From contig JAFCMP010000064.1 in NCBI GenBank assembly GCA_017506865.1, positions 186,001 through 250,000 on the forward strand: a stretch of 64,000 bases of DNA, given 5' to 3'. The DNA is from Tribonema minus. Lineage: Eukaryota > Sar > Xanthophyceae > Tribonematales > Tribonemataceae. The position numbers and the translations under genes were made by a program. Shown piece by piece: positions 1 to 12,259 of this stretch (position 1 is its first letter; each line of letters starts with the position of its first letter). Under the pieces are notes generated by a model. That model was not told the origin of the DNA. It ran no database searches and was given only the letters and a program-made list of their open reading frames with translations.

Positions 1-3000
1 GACTACGCTCGAGAGCGCGCCGCGCGCGCCGACAGGGAGGCCGCCTCGCTGCGGAGAGCGCTGCTGCTGCCGCCGCTGGTCGCCGCTGCTGCTGCTGCAG
101 CGCCGCCGGCCGCGCGGCCGCACCATCGCGATGCCGCCGCCGCCGCCGCCACGGCGGAGTATCCGCTGCAGGGCGCGCTGGCGGCGACGCTGGCGCGGCG
201 CGCGCGCGCCGCGAGAGCGGAGCGCTGCTGCCGTTCGCTGGCGCACGCGGCGCTGCACGGCGCGCCGCTCGCGCTCGCCGCCGCCGCGCTGCTGCTGCTG
301 CGGCCGTCGCGCAGCGGCAGCGGCGCGCTGCCCACAGCGGCAGTGCTCAGCGGCCTGGCGGCGCTGCAGGCGCTGCGCGAGGCGGCGTGCGGCGCGCCCG
401 GCGCCGCCGCGCAGCTCGCGGCGGCGGCGCTCGCGCTGCGGCGGCTGCAGCGCTTCCTGCTGCTGGCGGAGCGCGCGCCCGTCGCGCCGGCGCCACCGCC
501 GCCGCCGCAGCAGCAGCAGCAGCGCACCGCCGCCGCCGCCGCAGAGGACCCCCTCGTCTCTATCGCGTGCGGAACATTCGTCTGGGACCCCGTGGCGGAG
601 CTATCTGAGACAGAGGCGCTGAAGCGGGAGCTGGAGCTGAGCCGTGCCATCGCGCGCGAAGCTGACCGCGCCGCCGCGTCGCTGGCGGCGTCTCTTGAGG
701 CCAGCCAGTCGCAGCTGGCGGCGGTGGCGGCAAGCCCTGGCGGCATCAGCGGCAGCAGCGGCGGCGGCGGCGGCGCGCGCGGCCACCGCAAGTCCATCAG
801 CTGGACGCCCGATGCCGCGGCGGTTGCGGCAGCAGTGTCGCCGCCGCGCAACGTCGACGGCTCGCTGGTACGGTTCGCGGCGCTGAACCTGGCGCGCCGC
901 CGCGGCAGCGACGGCGGCCACGCTGCTGCCGCGCAAGCGGCGCTCTGCAGCAGCAGCGGCAGCAGCAGCAGCAGCGGCAGCAGGGGTCAGGGGCTCGGCG
1001 GCTGCCGCGTAAGCATGGCGCCGGGGGTGTTGGGGGGGGTTGCGGGGGGGGGTGTTGCCAGGGTGCCTGTGCGACAGGAGAGGGTGCCGCGGGAAGAGCT
1101 GCTAGCGCTGTCGCGCGTGGAGCTTGAGGTGTGGGGGGGGCAGCTAGTCGGGGTCCTGGGCGCAAGGTATGTATGTACGTTTGGCCAACATGCACTCACA
1201 AGTTGAAGTTGGCGGTTGTGCGCTTGCCATCTGCATTTAGTCGTGAAGACTGAAGAGCTCACATTGGTGGTATTTGGCCCTCCTGTCGGCACTGGGCACC
1301 TGACCAGTACTGGAGCTGCTGGGACGCAGTCGAGAGCTTCATGCGCTCTGAGCTGAAGTTACTGATATCAGTTGAAGTTGATGAGCACTGCCGTGCACAC
1401 GACAGCAGCTGATGCCTCAGCGTGCAATGCCTTGCTTCCCTCCGCTTTAATCTCTGCAGCGGCAGCGGCAAGAGCACGCTGCTGGCGGCGCTGCTCGGCG
1501 AGGCGCGCCGCGCCGCCGGCCGCCGCAGCATGCGCGCCCAAGTCGCCCACGTCGGCGCCGCGACCTTCCTGCTGCAAGGCAGCGTGCGCGCCAACGTTCT
1601 CTTTGGCGCGCCGTTCCGTGCGGCGCGCTATGCCGCGGTGCTGCGCGCCTGCGGCCTCGACCGCACTGATGCTGCCGCGCCGCCGCTGCTGCTGCGCGCC
1701 GGCGCCGTGCGCAACTGCCGTACCTGCCGCTGCTGCTGCGCGCTGCGCGCGCGCGCCGCGCTGGCGCGCGCCCTCATGTCCGACGCTCCCGTCCTCCTCA
1801 TCGATGACGTAATCGACGACATTGCGGAGTCTGTGCGCGACGCCATCCGCGACGCCGTGGCGCGCGAGGGGCGCTGCGTGGTGCTGGCGACGCGCCGCCC
1901 GCGCGCGCTGCTGCGCGCCGCCGACCGCGCGCTGCTGCTTGACGGCGGGCGCGTCGTGCACGCGCTGCCGTATGAGCGGCTGCTGGCGACGGCGGAGGGC
2001 CGCGCGCTCGCGGGCGCGTGCGCAGACGGCGCCGGCGGCGCCGCCGCCGCTGCTGCCAGCGCCGCGCCGTGCAAGGAGTGCTGCGCGAGCATGGGTGCTG
2101 CGGGGGATGGCGGCTGCGGCGCCGGCGCCGCCGCGTCAGCCTGCTGCGGCTGGGGCGCCGCGGGAGATGCCTCGCTGCACAACGCGTATGCGCCGTTCCC
2201 GCAGCAGCAGCAGCAGCAGCAGCGCGCGCCGCCGCAGTGCTCAGCAGGCACCCTGTTGCCGCAGACGCTCGCGGCGCAGCAGCAGCGCGCGCCGCCGCTG
2301 CCCGGCGCGGCGCTGCTGCTGCCGCAGCTGCTCAAAGCCGCGTCGCGCACCCTCGCCTGCCCGCCCGCGCGCGCCGCGCTGCCGGCAGAGACGGCGCTGG
2401 CGGCGGCGGCAGCGGCGGCGGCATTCGGCGCGGCAGCGGCAGCGGCGTGGCTGCCGCAGCGGCCGGAGTTGCTGGTTGCGCTGGGCGCTGCTGCGTGTGT
2501 GGCAGCGCTGCTCAGCAACCTGCTGCTGCGACTAGCAGTCGCAGCGCCGATGGCGCCTGCCAAGTGCGACAGCGACGACGGCAGCGGCGGCGTCGCGGCG
2601 GTGGCGGCGACGGCAGCGCAAGTGGCCTTCGTGGAGACGGTGGCGGAGGCGGCGGTGGCGCTGGCGGCAGTGGCGGCGTCGTTGGCGTATGCGCAGTTGG
2701 TGTGGGCGGGAGTGGTGGTGGTGGCGTGGGTGTGCTGGGCGGAGAGGCATAGGCGCTTGGAGGGACTGGCGTGTTTGACGCTTTGCGAGGCTGGCGCGAG
2801 CTCTGCTGCCGCGCTGACGGCTCATGTGGTGGAGGTCATACAGGTTAGAGATGGTATTGGAGGAGGTGTGCGTTGTGTGGTTGGTAGTGGTGTAATCGCA
2901 TGCAGGCACGCAGCAAGAGTGATATATTTTGTTGAAGAAAGTTTTATCCTGATGTGCAGCAGACGCGCAGCAAGAATGAGTAGGTACAGTGCACAGTCCA

Positions 3001-4454
3001 CTCTTCAGCGCTCAGTCCACTTGCATCACTGCAGTCAACCAATGTCAACCAGGTCGAGCCTGTAGTGCTTCTGGGGTATCAGCAGCTAAGTTTGTGATGA
3101 GAGCGCTGCGATGATATTACGGAAAGTTCTTGTGCCAGAGTGTGTACACACGAACTGCTTTCAGGGGCATGCTGTCGAAGATATTACCACGCCACTGCTG
3201 CCTGGCGCACCCAGCGTGACCCAAATGGCAAGTCAGGAGGAAGAGGCGTGCATTGCTTATTGAAGATCTTGTGTGGATATGGGTACTCTATGTGCAACGG
3301 ATTTGCAGCAGTACACTGCAGTACATACATGTGGCGTATGTACTCGATGCAGAGTCAATCCCAATAGGTATGCAGCAATTCTGGAGGTCTACCTGCTTGT
3401 TAAAGTTAGGGCTTCTCCTCATATTGTGATGCTAGATACTGCAGCTTTTATAGCAGTTTGTGGCCGTGGCAGCAGGTTCAGTACAACCTCAGTGAAGGCG
3501 TGTTGTCAGTGTGGAGACTCTGTGAGTCAGAACCAGATTCAGGCTGCACGCCAGAAGTCAGGCATGAGACAGCAAAGGCAGGGCACTGACGACAGTGTCC
3601 TGCACGTCAACTGTCTCGCCCTGCTTCACTGCTGACTTCAACTGCCACTTGTACTACTTCAACTGCTGAGGCGATGCACGCTGCCCCTTCTTTGATACAC
3701 TTACTCCTTTGTGAATCCCTCACATAGAGTCAAGGTTCACACGGAGTCGGTGCCTGCACCGCTCGAGATGCAAGGCACCCTCCAGCGGATGCACACACCT
3801 TACAACATCAATCCAGTCGAACCTCCATGCCTGCCCCCAAATGAGACCTTTGGTGGCATGGCCACAACACAACCCTAACCCTAACTTTACAATAATCATC
3901 GCTACATCACCCGCGCCACACCTCTCAGCCACCACACCCTACCCACAGCACTGCTCTTATGTTCCACGCCTTGTCTTCAGGGAGCCCCGTGCATCCGCCA
4001 GTCGGGCCTCGTCGCCTCCTCCACCTTCACTGCGCGTACGTTGCGCCTGTTGGACAGAGACCACCGCATACGCCTCTGCAGCCTCGGCATCACCGCCTGG
4101 GCCCGCGTGCGCATCGACTTGGCAGCAGCCGCTCTCGCCGGCGCCGCCGCCGCCGCAGCGCTGGCAGCAGCGCACTCAGCGGCAGCAGCAGCGGCAGCAG
4201 CAGCAGACGCCGAGCACCCCGCAGGGGTGGACTACCATTTTACCGCGTCGTTAGGCGCGGTCGGCAGCGATGATGGCAGCAGCGGCGGCGGTGGCGGCGG
4301 CAGCGGCGGCAGCGGCAGCGGCGGAATAACAGCGGCATGCGCAGGCGCTGTCGCCGCGTTGTGGCTCGCGCGATGCGCCAGCGGCGCGGTGGCTCAGCTG
4401 TCTCACAGGCAGCAGCAGCAGCAGCAGCAGCAGCGCGCTGCAGCATGCGCGTGA
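1..4454 (+). CDS. ABC transporter, subfamily C (MRP-like), 3' part
   Basis: Partial gene; the window starts inside its first visible exon. Visible exons are 1-1166, 1460-2843 and 3981-about 4450, joined at AG|GTATGT, CAG|GTTAGA and CGC|GTGAGA donors with matching phase. Exon 1 encodes the end of membrane domain 1 and a strand resembling the start of ABCC domain NBD1. Joining exons 1 and 2 restores Walker A (GASGSGKST). Exon 2 continues NBD1 with QGSVRANVLFG, an ALARAL stretch and Walker B (VLLIDD), then hydrophobic segments of membrane domain 2. Exon 3 has the RLLDRDHR...WARVRIDL stretch typical of ABCC membrane domain 2. The family exports conjugates from vacuole or plasma membranes. The LSGGQ signature is replaced by a Cys/Arg-rich stretch and the H-loop His by Arg, so NBD1 looks non-catalytic. 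I find no second NBD before the convergent gene at 5.6 kb. A short exon may be missed between 2844 and 3980. Poly-Gln, Ala and Ser/Gly runs interrupt the domains. Confidence 0.72.
3871..3885 (+). repeat. Interstitial telomere-like tract
   Basis: Two to three CCCTAA units inside the last visible intron of the ABC transporter gene. Similar short tracts lie at about 5213-5224 and 7860-7885. Confidence 0.75.
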
Positions 4455-5614
4455 GATCGGAAGTGTGTCGCACGGCGCAGCAGTGCCCGTAGCACTCGCC
4501 ATCAGCGTGTGCTGCGCTGCGGGCCTTGCTCACTGGCAGGGAGACGACGTCATCAGTGTGCCGCTGTGGTTGAGCATCACCATCTGCTCCCGCCGGCAGG
4601 CGTTGAAAATTGTAGCGCGTGAATCGGCAGGTTGCCAAAAGCCCCCTAGCCATGCCCAGAACTCATTTCGGCGGTAAATTTCTCGTTCTAATCATGTGCG
4701 TGCATAGATGCCCATGTGTATGCCAGCCAGTGCCTGGTACAGTAGTTTCATTGTAGGATGCCGTGTTGCGCAATCATTCCATCCCGACGCCCGCGATTTG
4801 AAGGTGGCCAAGCGGCTGCATATACGAGATGTGTGGTCGCCCCCTGTCCTGTCATGTAAATGTCTGGTCATGCGTCTTGTTTTATCCAGGCTGCCCTTTG
4901 TGCAACGCCTTCTGTCGCGTGCGCAAGCTGATACGCAGAGCCTGCTGCCTCCCATCAAAATACTTTCACAAATAGACTACCTGAGCCATCGTTTTTTTCA
5001 ACAATAAGAGTGCTTCTGCTTGCCTGCTGCTGCTGTGAGCGAACTCGCTTTTGTGGTCTTTGGGATGACATTGAGCACTCCAGGGGTGACGCATACTCAG
5101 CATACTAACACCACAATCACCGCGCCAAAAGCGTGCTCGGAACACTTGCAACGTGCATCTCAGTACATACATACCCTACATTATGCCTCAGTGCTCCACA
5201 GCTGCCAGCCAAACCCTAACCCTAAGCCAGCTGTGCTGCGACCGATCAATCACAGCTGCCTGCCATGCACGGGGCTGGAGGCATTGTGCTCTGTACAATC
5301 AAGTGCTGTAGAGCGGTAAAATAGGCATGTGTCGATGAACATGTAGCGCATGCAGTGAGTATTTTGGGTGAAGTGTGTGCCACAGGTTCATGCCACAGTT
5401 GTGGGGGTCCTTGACGAAAGCACAACTCCATGCGAATACTGGATGCATGCGCAGAACTGAACAAGTGAAACGGCAACAACGCATCAGCACAAGCAAGCAG
5501 TGCTGAAGGCCCCATACTGCCATGTGACAACTGTATATATATGTATGTGTGAATGTATTTTGAGCGCCGCAGGTCGGCGGGTGCTCCTTGTACTTCAAGT
5601 ATTGTACTTCAACT
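4455..5614. other. Spacer between convergent genes
   Basis: No exon recognised on either strand. It holds a CCCTAA tract near 5213 and TACTTCAAGTA-type palindromic motifs near 5590-5612. A missing 3' end of the ABC transporter (NBD2) was looked for here and not found. Confidence 0.5.
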
Positions 5615-8600
5615 TCAAGCAGTCGCATCGCTGGAATCTACACGCGCACCCCCCTGCTGCTCTTGCGCACCGAAATCCGCAAGGGTAATCTCCGCATGGC
5701 CCTCAACAGCAACGGATTTCACGCGATCTTCATCCGGCATAATGCACCAGTTGGGAGACTGTCGCGACCTGTGCCACAAAAAGTCTTTCACATCTCTCCA
5801 AGGCTCTACTATCGGCAGCGCTGATGCTGTGCCCGCTGCGCTGTCTGCGGCGCGTGTCTCAGGGGTAGGTAGGTATGTCTGCGTGGCTGAGCGTTGCGGA
5901 AGTATGAGCGCTGCCTCCGCCATGTGCTGCTGCAGGCCCGGGTAGCTCAACCGGTACGGGGCGAACCTGCATCGTTGAGAGCAGGGAGTGGCGTCACATG
6001 TGGGGCAGAGAGAGAAGCTGAGTTCCAAATTAAAGATCTGAGTTCACGTGGTGTCTCGATGTGCATCAGGAAAGGGCACAGGGTGCAAGCTGGTACTTCG
6101 AAGTATATTTTTGACACCAAAAGAGCTGGCACTCTGCTGCGATGATGGCTTCCGGTGCTCGAACAACTGTTTCAGCTGCTGAGGTGCACATGTCGAAAGG
6201 CGCAACGTCAACTCTCACCTATATTACGGTGTTGATGACGCTCAGTGTTAGGTTAGGATAAGCCGAGTCTGTGCACACAAAAGTCCATGCCACTGTCGCT
6301 GCCGCATAACGATAATTCGACACTATGCAGCAGTTCTACAGTGATGTGTTGCAACGTACATGCATCACAACACTTTATAAGGATGAATGGGGGCCACTAA
6401 GAGTATACATGGTGATATGAAAACGCTGACTCTCACCTCGTTGCTGTGCAGCGCTCGGAATACTTCGGAAGTGTGCTCACTTCTACCGACAAACAGATAT
6501 ATGATGCTTCTATGATAAATGCTGACTCTCACCTGGTTGCTGTGCAGCCCTCAATGATGGGGCCACTGAGCGTGTGCACATAAAAGTCGATGCCACTGCT
6601 GCCGTGCACACGCAGCTGCCTGCATGCCACCATGATGGTGCAGTTGTGGCACGCCTCAACGTACACGCTGCCTCTAATAGGGCCAGAGTAGATGAGACAA
6701 TCGCGCAGGTTGCGCAGCCGCAGCGCATCCAGGACGTGGCACATCTGGCGGGGAGAGTGAAGGAGTCAAGTGAGTGAGTCATGAGTCTAAGTAGAGTCAT
6801 ACAATCTGTGCAGGTTGCGCAGCCGCAGCGCGTCCATGACGTGGCACATCTGTGGTGAGAGTGGAAGAGTCAAGTGAGTGAGTCAAGAGTCAGAGTAGAG
6901 CGCGCAGCGAATCCAGGACTAGCATATCTGGAAGGAAAGTGAAGGAGTCAAGTGAGTGAGTCATGCGTCTGACAAGAAGAGTCACGCGCCGCGCCTGCAG
7001 CACGCATCCGGGATGTGGCACATATGAGGTGATTGAGTGAGTGAGTGAGTGAGTGCGAGTGAGTCGTAGTCATTTCAACAGCATCCACTGCCAGCTCCCC
7101 ACTTCAGCAAAGCCTGCACCATCCCCATGTGATGGTTGAGCAGGCATGCTAGAAGAGAAAGACTTGCAATGAACTGAAAGTTCACCTGAGCCAAACAAGT
7201 GAAAGCAGCTAAATAAATGAATGCTGAATGCATGAATTAATGCAGCGGAGTCATGACCGCAGAGAGCCAGCTCACCAACACATTGTGCAGCCCTTCACAT
7301 GTACACCATGAGCAGCGGTGTCCCCATTTCTCGCATGAATGAAATAGACCTTGAGATGAAGCGAACGCAATGAGTGCGTAGGGTAAGGTTGGGTTTCACC
7401 CTAGGGCTACGTAACCCTCGGCAGCGAACGCAATGAATGCATTGCCCTTGGAAGAACTGGCTCACCAGTACAGTGCAGCCCTTGAGATCGCAGCAGCTGA
7501 AGTCCTTCATTCCCGCTGCAGCACCACCTGTCCCTTGCACGCCCTGTTCTTGCTCTCCCATTACCAGCGTCTCCTGTGACCGCCCATAGAATCCGGGCGT
7601 ATCGTGCAGATCCTCTGCTGGTGGTGCGGGGGTCGGTTGCTGCCGGTGATGCTCAGGCGGGGGCGGTGCCTCTGCAGCAACTGCCGGTTGTCTGCTTTAA
7701 AGAAAGACAAATAGCAGTCTGGCTGAGTTGAGAAATGCTGCTTGGACATGTTCTAAAAGAAAGAGCATGCTTGCAGAGCGATGCTATGCATGGCGAGGGC
7801 AGAGGCTACACCAACATATGTAAACATACCATGAGCTGTCGTCATTCCACACAGTCTTGAGAGGTTAGGGGTAGAGTTAGGGTCAGGACACCATGTAGCA
7901 CCATGTTTGGGTTACAGTTAGGGCTAGTTGGCTATTCTCACGTGACACACAGCAGCTTATATTGTGAGCATGGACCCAGATACACTGATGGAGTGTTGCT
8001 CACTTGCACTGTCAGCATCACATGCCATCTTAACGTATGTAGCTAGTACCATTCTAGCAACCACAAAGCCCTTACCGCTTGGCCTTTGCCTTGAAGGAGA
8101 ACTTCTTCCGTGGCACCAGCACACCTCTTGCAGCTTCCACTTCTGCAAGAGCATTGGCGGCCTGCATATGCAGCAACAACAACCATGGGCAGTTTCAATG
8201 TTGAAACAACCACTGATGATCGCACAGGCAGCGCGATGTCTGCCTTCAGGTGGAATGCATGCGCCCTCAACTTGCAAAAGCAGAGAAGAGGGTGCAGAGC
8301 TAGTTGACCTTCCGTGTCTGGACGTATGGCCCCCAAGGCGTACGTACATGCATACTTAGGGTCAGGGTTAGGTTTAGCCCTCACCCTAACCCTAAGCTAA
8401 CGAGCTATTGAGTGCTAGCACTGGCATCGCGATTCGCGATAGAGGTGTGAGTAGACGCTGCCTCCATGCCTTGCTCCGGCATGCAAATACATTTCAATGC
8501 ATACTTCAAATCATGTACTTGAAGTTCATGGTACGCCATACTTGTCCCACATACGCACATGTGCGCGCGTAATGTACATACATGCATGCCACACACCTCT

Positions 8601-10158
8601 TCTCCTGCTCTCCGCACATCATATGCAGGCAGGAAAATAGCTGCCGCCGCTGTGATTGCCTGCAGCTGCTGAGCATCCGCCACCAATGCGTCCTGTGACA
8701 CAGCGGGTTGTAGCAAAAAAGTTAGAAAAAAGAAAAAAAGTCGGCACCACGACGGATATGAACAGAGGGCAAAGATGAGACACAGACAGAAAGGCATCGC
8801 CTTCGTGTCAGATTATTCTCTTTAGAGACAGATCGTGTGGTCAGAACCATGCGCATGTATGTATGAAAATGCGACTTGAGTTTGCGGCGTGGGCAAGTGC
8901 AATGGTGCACTTGAAGTTCGTGCGGGCAACGGCGCGACCAGCACAAATATTGGCAAGAAGAAGAGAGCCAAGCAGAGAATAGACAGACTCTGACAAGTGC
9001 GTCCGCTCGTTGACCTATCCCATGCGCATGTTTGCAGGAGAAGATGGCGTGCAGTTGCCATGGGTAGGTATGTACGTATGAAAAGACGGCGTGCAGTTGC
9101 GGCATGGCAACTGCAACGGCGTACAAGTATTTCAAGCCTGCTCTGGATATGCCAAGGCACAGAACTGGCGTTACATCACATTTACTGAGGACACAAAGCA
9201 AGCAAGCTCTTGCCGCTGCTTCTCCTGCTCTCTGCGAGCTCGCAGAACTGGTTGTAAAGACCTGCTGACTTTGAGCCGGTGCAGGTACAGTATGTATGCA
9301 TGTACTGCAGCTGCAGCTCGCCCTGACCAAGACTGTGACCCTGACCCTGACGTTCAGCGGTGCGTACATTGTTAAAAAGGTACCAGCCGTATGACCATAA
9401 CTACACCTGCATGACATTGACACTTGTAATGTACTTGGAAGTTCCAAGCACAAGTCATGCATGCAGGCATACAGGGCAGCAACAGAATGAGCATACCTAC
9501 ATGACGACACACATACTTCGAAGTGTTGAAGTACTCTAAAGTCATCTGCACACTGGCTACGTGCAGCAGAGAGTATGCAGGGCGGGCAAACTGGAGATGG
9601 CTGCCTTTGCTCTGCACAATGCTTTCAACATACGAAGGCTATGATCAGCAATGCCGACCACCTGCTTGACAGGTTTCCCATTTGAATTGCATCTTGGCTT
9701 GGATCTGCGCACTGAACAGTCCGTCTGTACTGAAAACCTGACCAACCCCATGAGCAGTGGCGCGCTCCTGCCCAGAGCAGGTGCGGCAGTACTGATCATT
9801 GTCACTATCTGTGTAATCCGGAGCCTCTGTCAGAGGAGGCACCCGCCACCAATGCAAGAGTGATCACTAGCGGGAGCAATCTTGCTCAGCATACCCCTTG
9901 CCCACACCACTCATAACCATTATTACACTTCTTGGTGAACTCCAGCCATGCGCTTCTCATCAGGTCAGTGCTCACCAGCTGAGCGTTGACAGCAGCAGTG
10001 TCCACAGCAGCGCTCCCCACTGCGTGCTCCGCCTTCAGAGCGTCGACAGCGCTGCATAGCGCCTGGTGCTTATCATTGAAGTCCAACCAGAATGCCGTTA
10101 CGCTCTCCGCCATGTGACTCTCCCCACCATTCGCCTCTCCATCCTCCCTTGTGGCCAA
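5615..10158 (-). CDS. TBCC: Tubulin-folding cofactor C (TBCC)
   Basis: Six exons on the minus strand: 10158-9976, 8692-8597, 8161-8076, 7691-7466, 6744-6533, 5966-5615; all GT-AG, summing to 1155 nt (384 aa plus stop). Residues 1-93 form the N-terminal helical domain (FWLDFN..., then FLPAYDVRR). A basic KKFSFKAK stretch follows near residue 115, as in the family. The C-CAP/TBCC beta-helix starts at the DTPGF..RSQETLV region and runs through GPIRGSVYV, ACRQLRVH, FAPYRLSYPG, VKDFLWHRSRQSPNWCIMP. The Arg of QLRVH matches the arginine finger with which cofactor C stimulates GTP hydrolysis on beta-tubulin in the cofactor C-D-E complex. About 30 residues are inserted after SYPGLQQH. A second ATG 15 codons in (MAES) could be the start. 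Several introns hold partial direct copies of the neighbouring exon edge. Domain identity is solid; exact exon edges are inferred from phase and motifs. Confidence 0.9.
6210..6450 (-). repeat. Exon-edge echoes, TBCC exon 5 donor side
   Basis: Two degenerate direct copies of the 3' part of TBCC exon 5 (true exon 6533-6744). The copy at about 6240-6310 matches the exon stretch at 6556-6604; the copy at about 6380-6450 includes the last exon bases and a GTGAGAGTCAGCG donor like the real one. Confidence 0.7.
6700..7035 (-). repeat. Exon-edge echoes, TBCC exon 5 acceptor side
   Basis: The first 35-40 bases of TBCC exon 5 with the preceding acceptor (true acceptor at 6745/6746) recur at about 6813-6860, 6898-6930 and 6990-7030, upstream of the exon on the minus strand. 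The first echo keeps a CAG acceptor and nearly the same exon start. Units are separated by a shared GAGTCAAGTGAGTGAGTCA-like spacer with a period of about 90-105 bp. A single echo of the exon 4 donor lies near 7269-7300. Confidence 0.8.
8359..8398. repeat. Interstitial telomere-like tract
   Basis: GGGTTAGG and CCCTAACCCTAA on either side of a short centre, inside TBCC intron 2; imperfect head-to-head arrangement. Confidence 0.65.
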
Positions 10159-11744
10159 GGTTCGGTTTCACGGGAGTTTGACATGGCAGCATGCTGCATG
10201 AGCCCTTGGCAAGTACATTGCGACAGTGACGCTGTCGCATGGAAGGGTTGAGGGGGCAACAGGAAAGCTTCACGTACCCACACGCACACTGCGCATACTG
10301 CAAGCTGCGCTGACGTGTGCCAAGCTCTTTCTGGAGTAGGCAGCAGCAATTCTGTTGGATAACAGCAACTTCCAGCACAACCAAATGTTCTCCCAAGCTG
10401 GAAATCACGCAAGCCTGCTTTCGGTGAGAACATGCTTCTGGTGTGATGTGACACCATGGTGAGTTCCTGGCATCATGCATTGTTGATTGCCGCACCCTTG
10501 AGTCTTTGTCTCATGATGCAGGAAAGTAGCATGATCAGGCAAGTCCCTGAGAAAAATGGGGGACAATGTGTACGTGTGACTGACATACATAAATGTTCGG
10601 CTTGTGAGCATTCAACACGCCTAGACTATGCTGGAAAAGGCCGATCGACTGCTACTGGGCCTCGCTCACAAGCTGGCTGTTGAGACAGAGCTAGCATGAT
10701 GCAAGCAGTGGTGAATATGCGCCAAATGCTTAGGCCACGTTGGTCTCACATGGTCTGCAGACAGGTGTGCTGCAGGTGCGCTGCGCTACACATTTGTATC
10801 TCGGCTTCGGCTTGCAGCCTGGCAGTCAGACTGCGCATGGCATATAACAGAGAAGACGGATTTGCACCAACGAACACCACGGGGATAGAGCAAAAAACGC
10901 AACCGATACCGATACTTGACAGTTGGTGCCTCACCTGCTCTCGATCTTTGCATGACGTGCAAGGTGCCGAGCAAGAAATGCCTCGTGGCGGCTGGTGCCC
11001 TCCTGCGCCTCCTCTGCCATGCCTGCAGGGGGCCTGCTTGCTGTTCCGCAAAACTTTGGATATAACTTCAAGTTGAAGTTTCCTCAGAAAGACGAAGTTC
11101 AAGTTTTTCAATACTGGGCGTGCCGCCGACCGGACGCGCGTTCTTTGCTGGGAGGGGACCTGACTGCCCTTCAAAACAGATTTGCGGGGGGGGTCGATTG
11201 TGGCTTCGGAGGTCCTCAGGTAACGTAAGTGCCGAAGCTTCACCTTCTGAGCCGGACCCTGCGGCAGGCTGCTGCCGGACGCGCTCGCGACGGTTCATTG
11301 CCAACTGTGCGCAAGCAACGGCCTTAATTCGGTCGAGGGCGTGCGTGATGCCTGCAGATCCAGCTGCCGATGCGCGCGCCGACGCTGCACCTTTCCGCTT
11401 TCGCCAGGCCTATGTAAAGTGCTTCCTCGGCGCTGGTTTCCGTGGCAGATTGCCAGCTCAGGCCGGCGTTGCCGCTGTGTGCTGCAGGCATTAGGTGTGT
11501 GGTTTGAAGATCAAGAACAGAACTTTAAAGGAAACCCTCCTCCGCTGTTTGTCGCCGCACGAACCCAGCAGTCAGAAGCTTGCTGATTGCTGCACACAGC
11601 CAGCTTTTCTCCGGGCGGTGGCAGTGCAACGATCCAGTTAGTGTTCGCAAACCTCGAACAGCAACCAGCTGCCGCTTTAGCTCTGCGATCTGATCGACTT
11701 GGTCCACCAACACCGTTTCGCACGCATCTGCCCCTCCTCGACCG
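10159..11744. other. Region without recognised gene, upstream of TBCC
   Basis: Several short open frames overlap on both strands, none with a recognisable domain or good splice structure. A perfect 8-bp-arm palindrome AACTTCAA-G-TTGAAGTT lies at 11064-11080. The TBCC promoter should lie just above 10158, but no TATA-like element stands out. Confidence 0.45.
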
Positions 11745-12245
11745 TGCGCCTCCCAGCTTGTAACCCAGCCCGGATTTTGCGACCTGCTCTTCGAGCTTGT
11801 TGATCTCTGCACGTTGAATGCGGAGGCACGCGCAGCTGCAAAAGGAACGAAGACCTGCGGCACAGAAGACTGAGCAGCTCTAGCAGCAGAGGCAGCGACT
11901 GCGCAAACAACGGGAGAATGCCACTGCCGAGGCCGCGGAGCTGAGGAGGAGCAAGGATGCCTGACGCAGATCGGGCAGCTCGGGCTGCTCAATCTTCTGC
12001 GTCGAGAACGCTTGCTCCTCCCTCAGCTTTGCGGCCTCGGCAGTGGCACTCTCCCGTTGCTCGCGCAGTCGCTGCCTCTGCTGCTCGAGCTGCTCGATCT
12101 TCTGCGCCGCAAGTCTTCGGGCAGCTCGAGGAGCAGCACTTGCAGGATGAGACGACCCTCCCTATTCAACGTGCAGAGATCAGCAAGCTCAAAGAGCAGG
12201 TCGCAAAAACCGGGCTGGGTTACAAGCTGGCTGGTGCACGGTTGA
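11745..12245. pseudogene. Inverted pair of decayed coiled-coil gene fragments
   Basis: About 11745-11962 and 12013-12245 are reverse complements of each other with scattered differences. Read 12113 down to 11957 on the minus strand, the sequence gives a Gln/Glu/Arg-rich heptad-like helix (AQKIEQLEQQRQRLREQRE). Read 12155-12245 on the plus strand it gives EISKLKEQVAKTGLGYKL. The matching frames in the other arm are broken by stops. The source gene is not in the window. It is best read as a snap-back or inverted duplication of exon pieces from a coiled-coil protein gene. Confidence 0.6.
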
Positions 12246-12259
12246 GGCGACTGCAAACA

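Noticed and set aside
131-1195. Several long overlapping frames on both strands in the first kilobase
   Set aside because: Shadows of the GC-rich ABC transporter exon; no domains, and the real frame is fixed by Walker A across the intron.
5930-5985. tRNA-like GCCCGGGTAGCTCAACCGG stretch
   Set aside because: It lies inside TBCC exon 6, where the minus strand encodes the conserved FAPYRLSYPG motif; no full cloverleaf forms.
6762-7060. GAGTCAAGTGAGTGAGTCA repeats as a CRISPR-like array
   Set aside because: Eukaryotic intron; repeats are degenerate and alternate with copies of the exon edge, not unique spacers.
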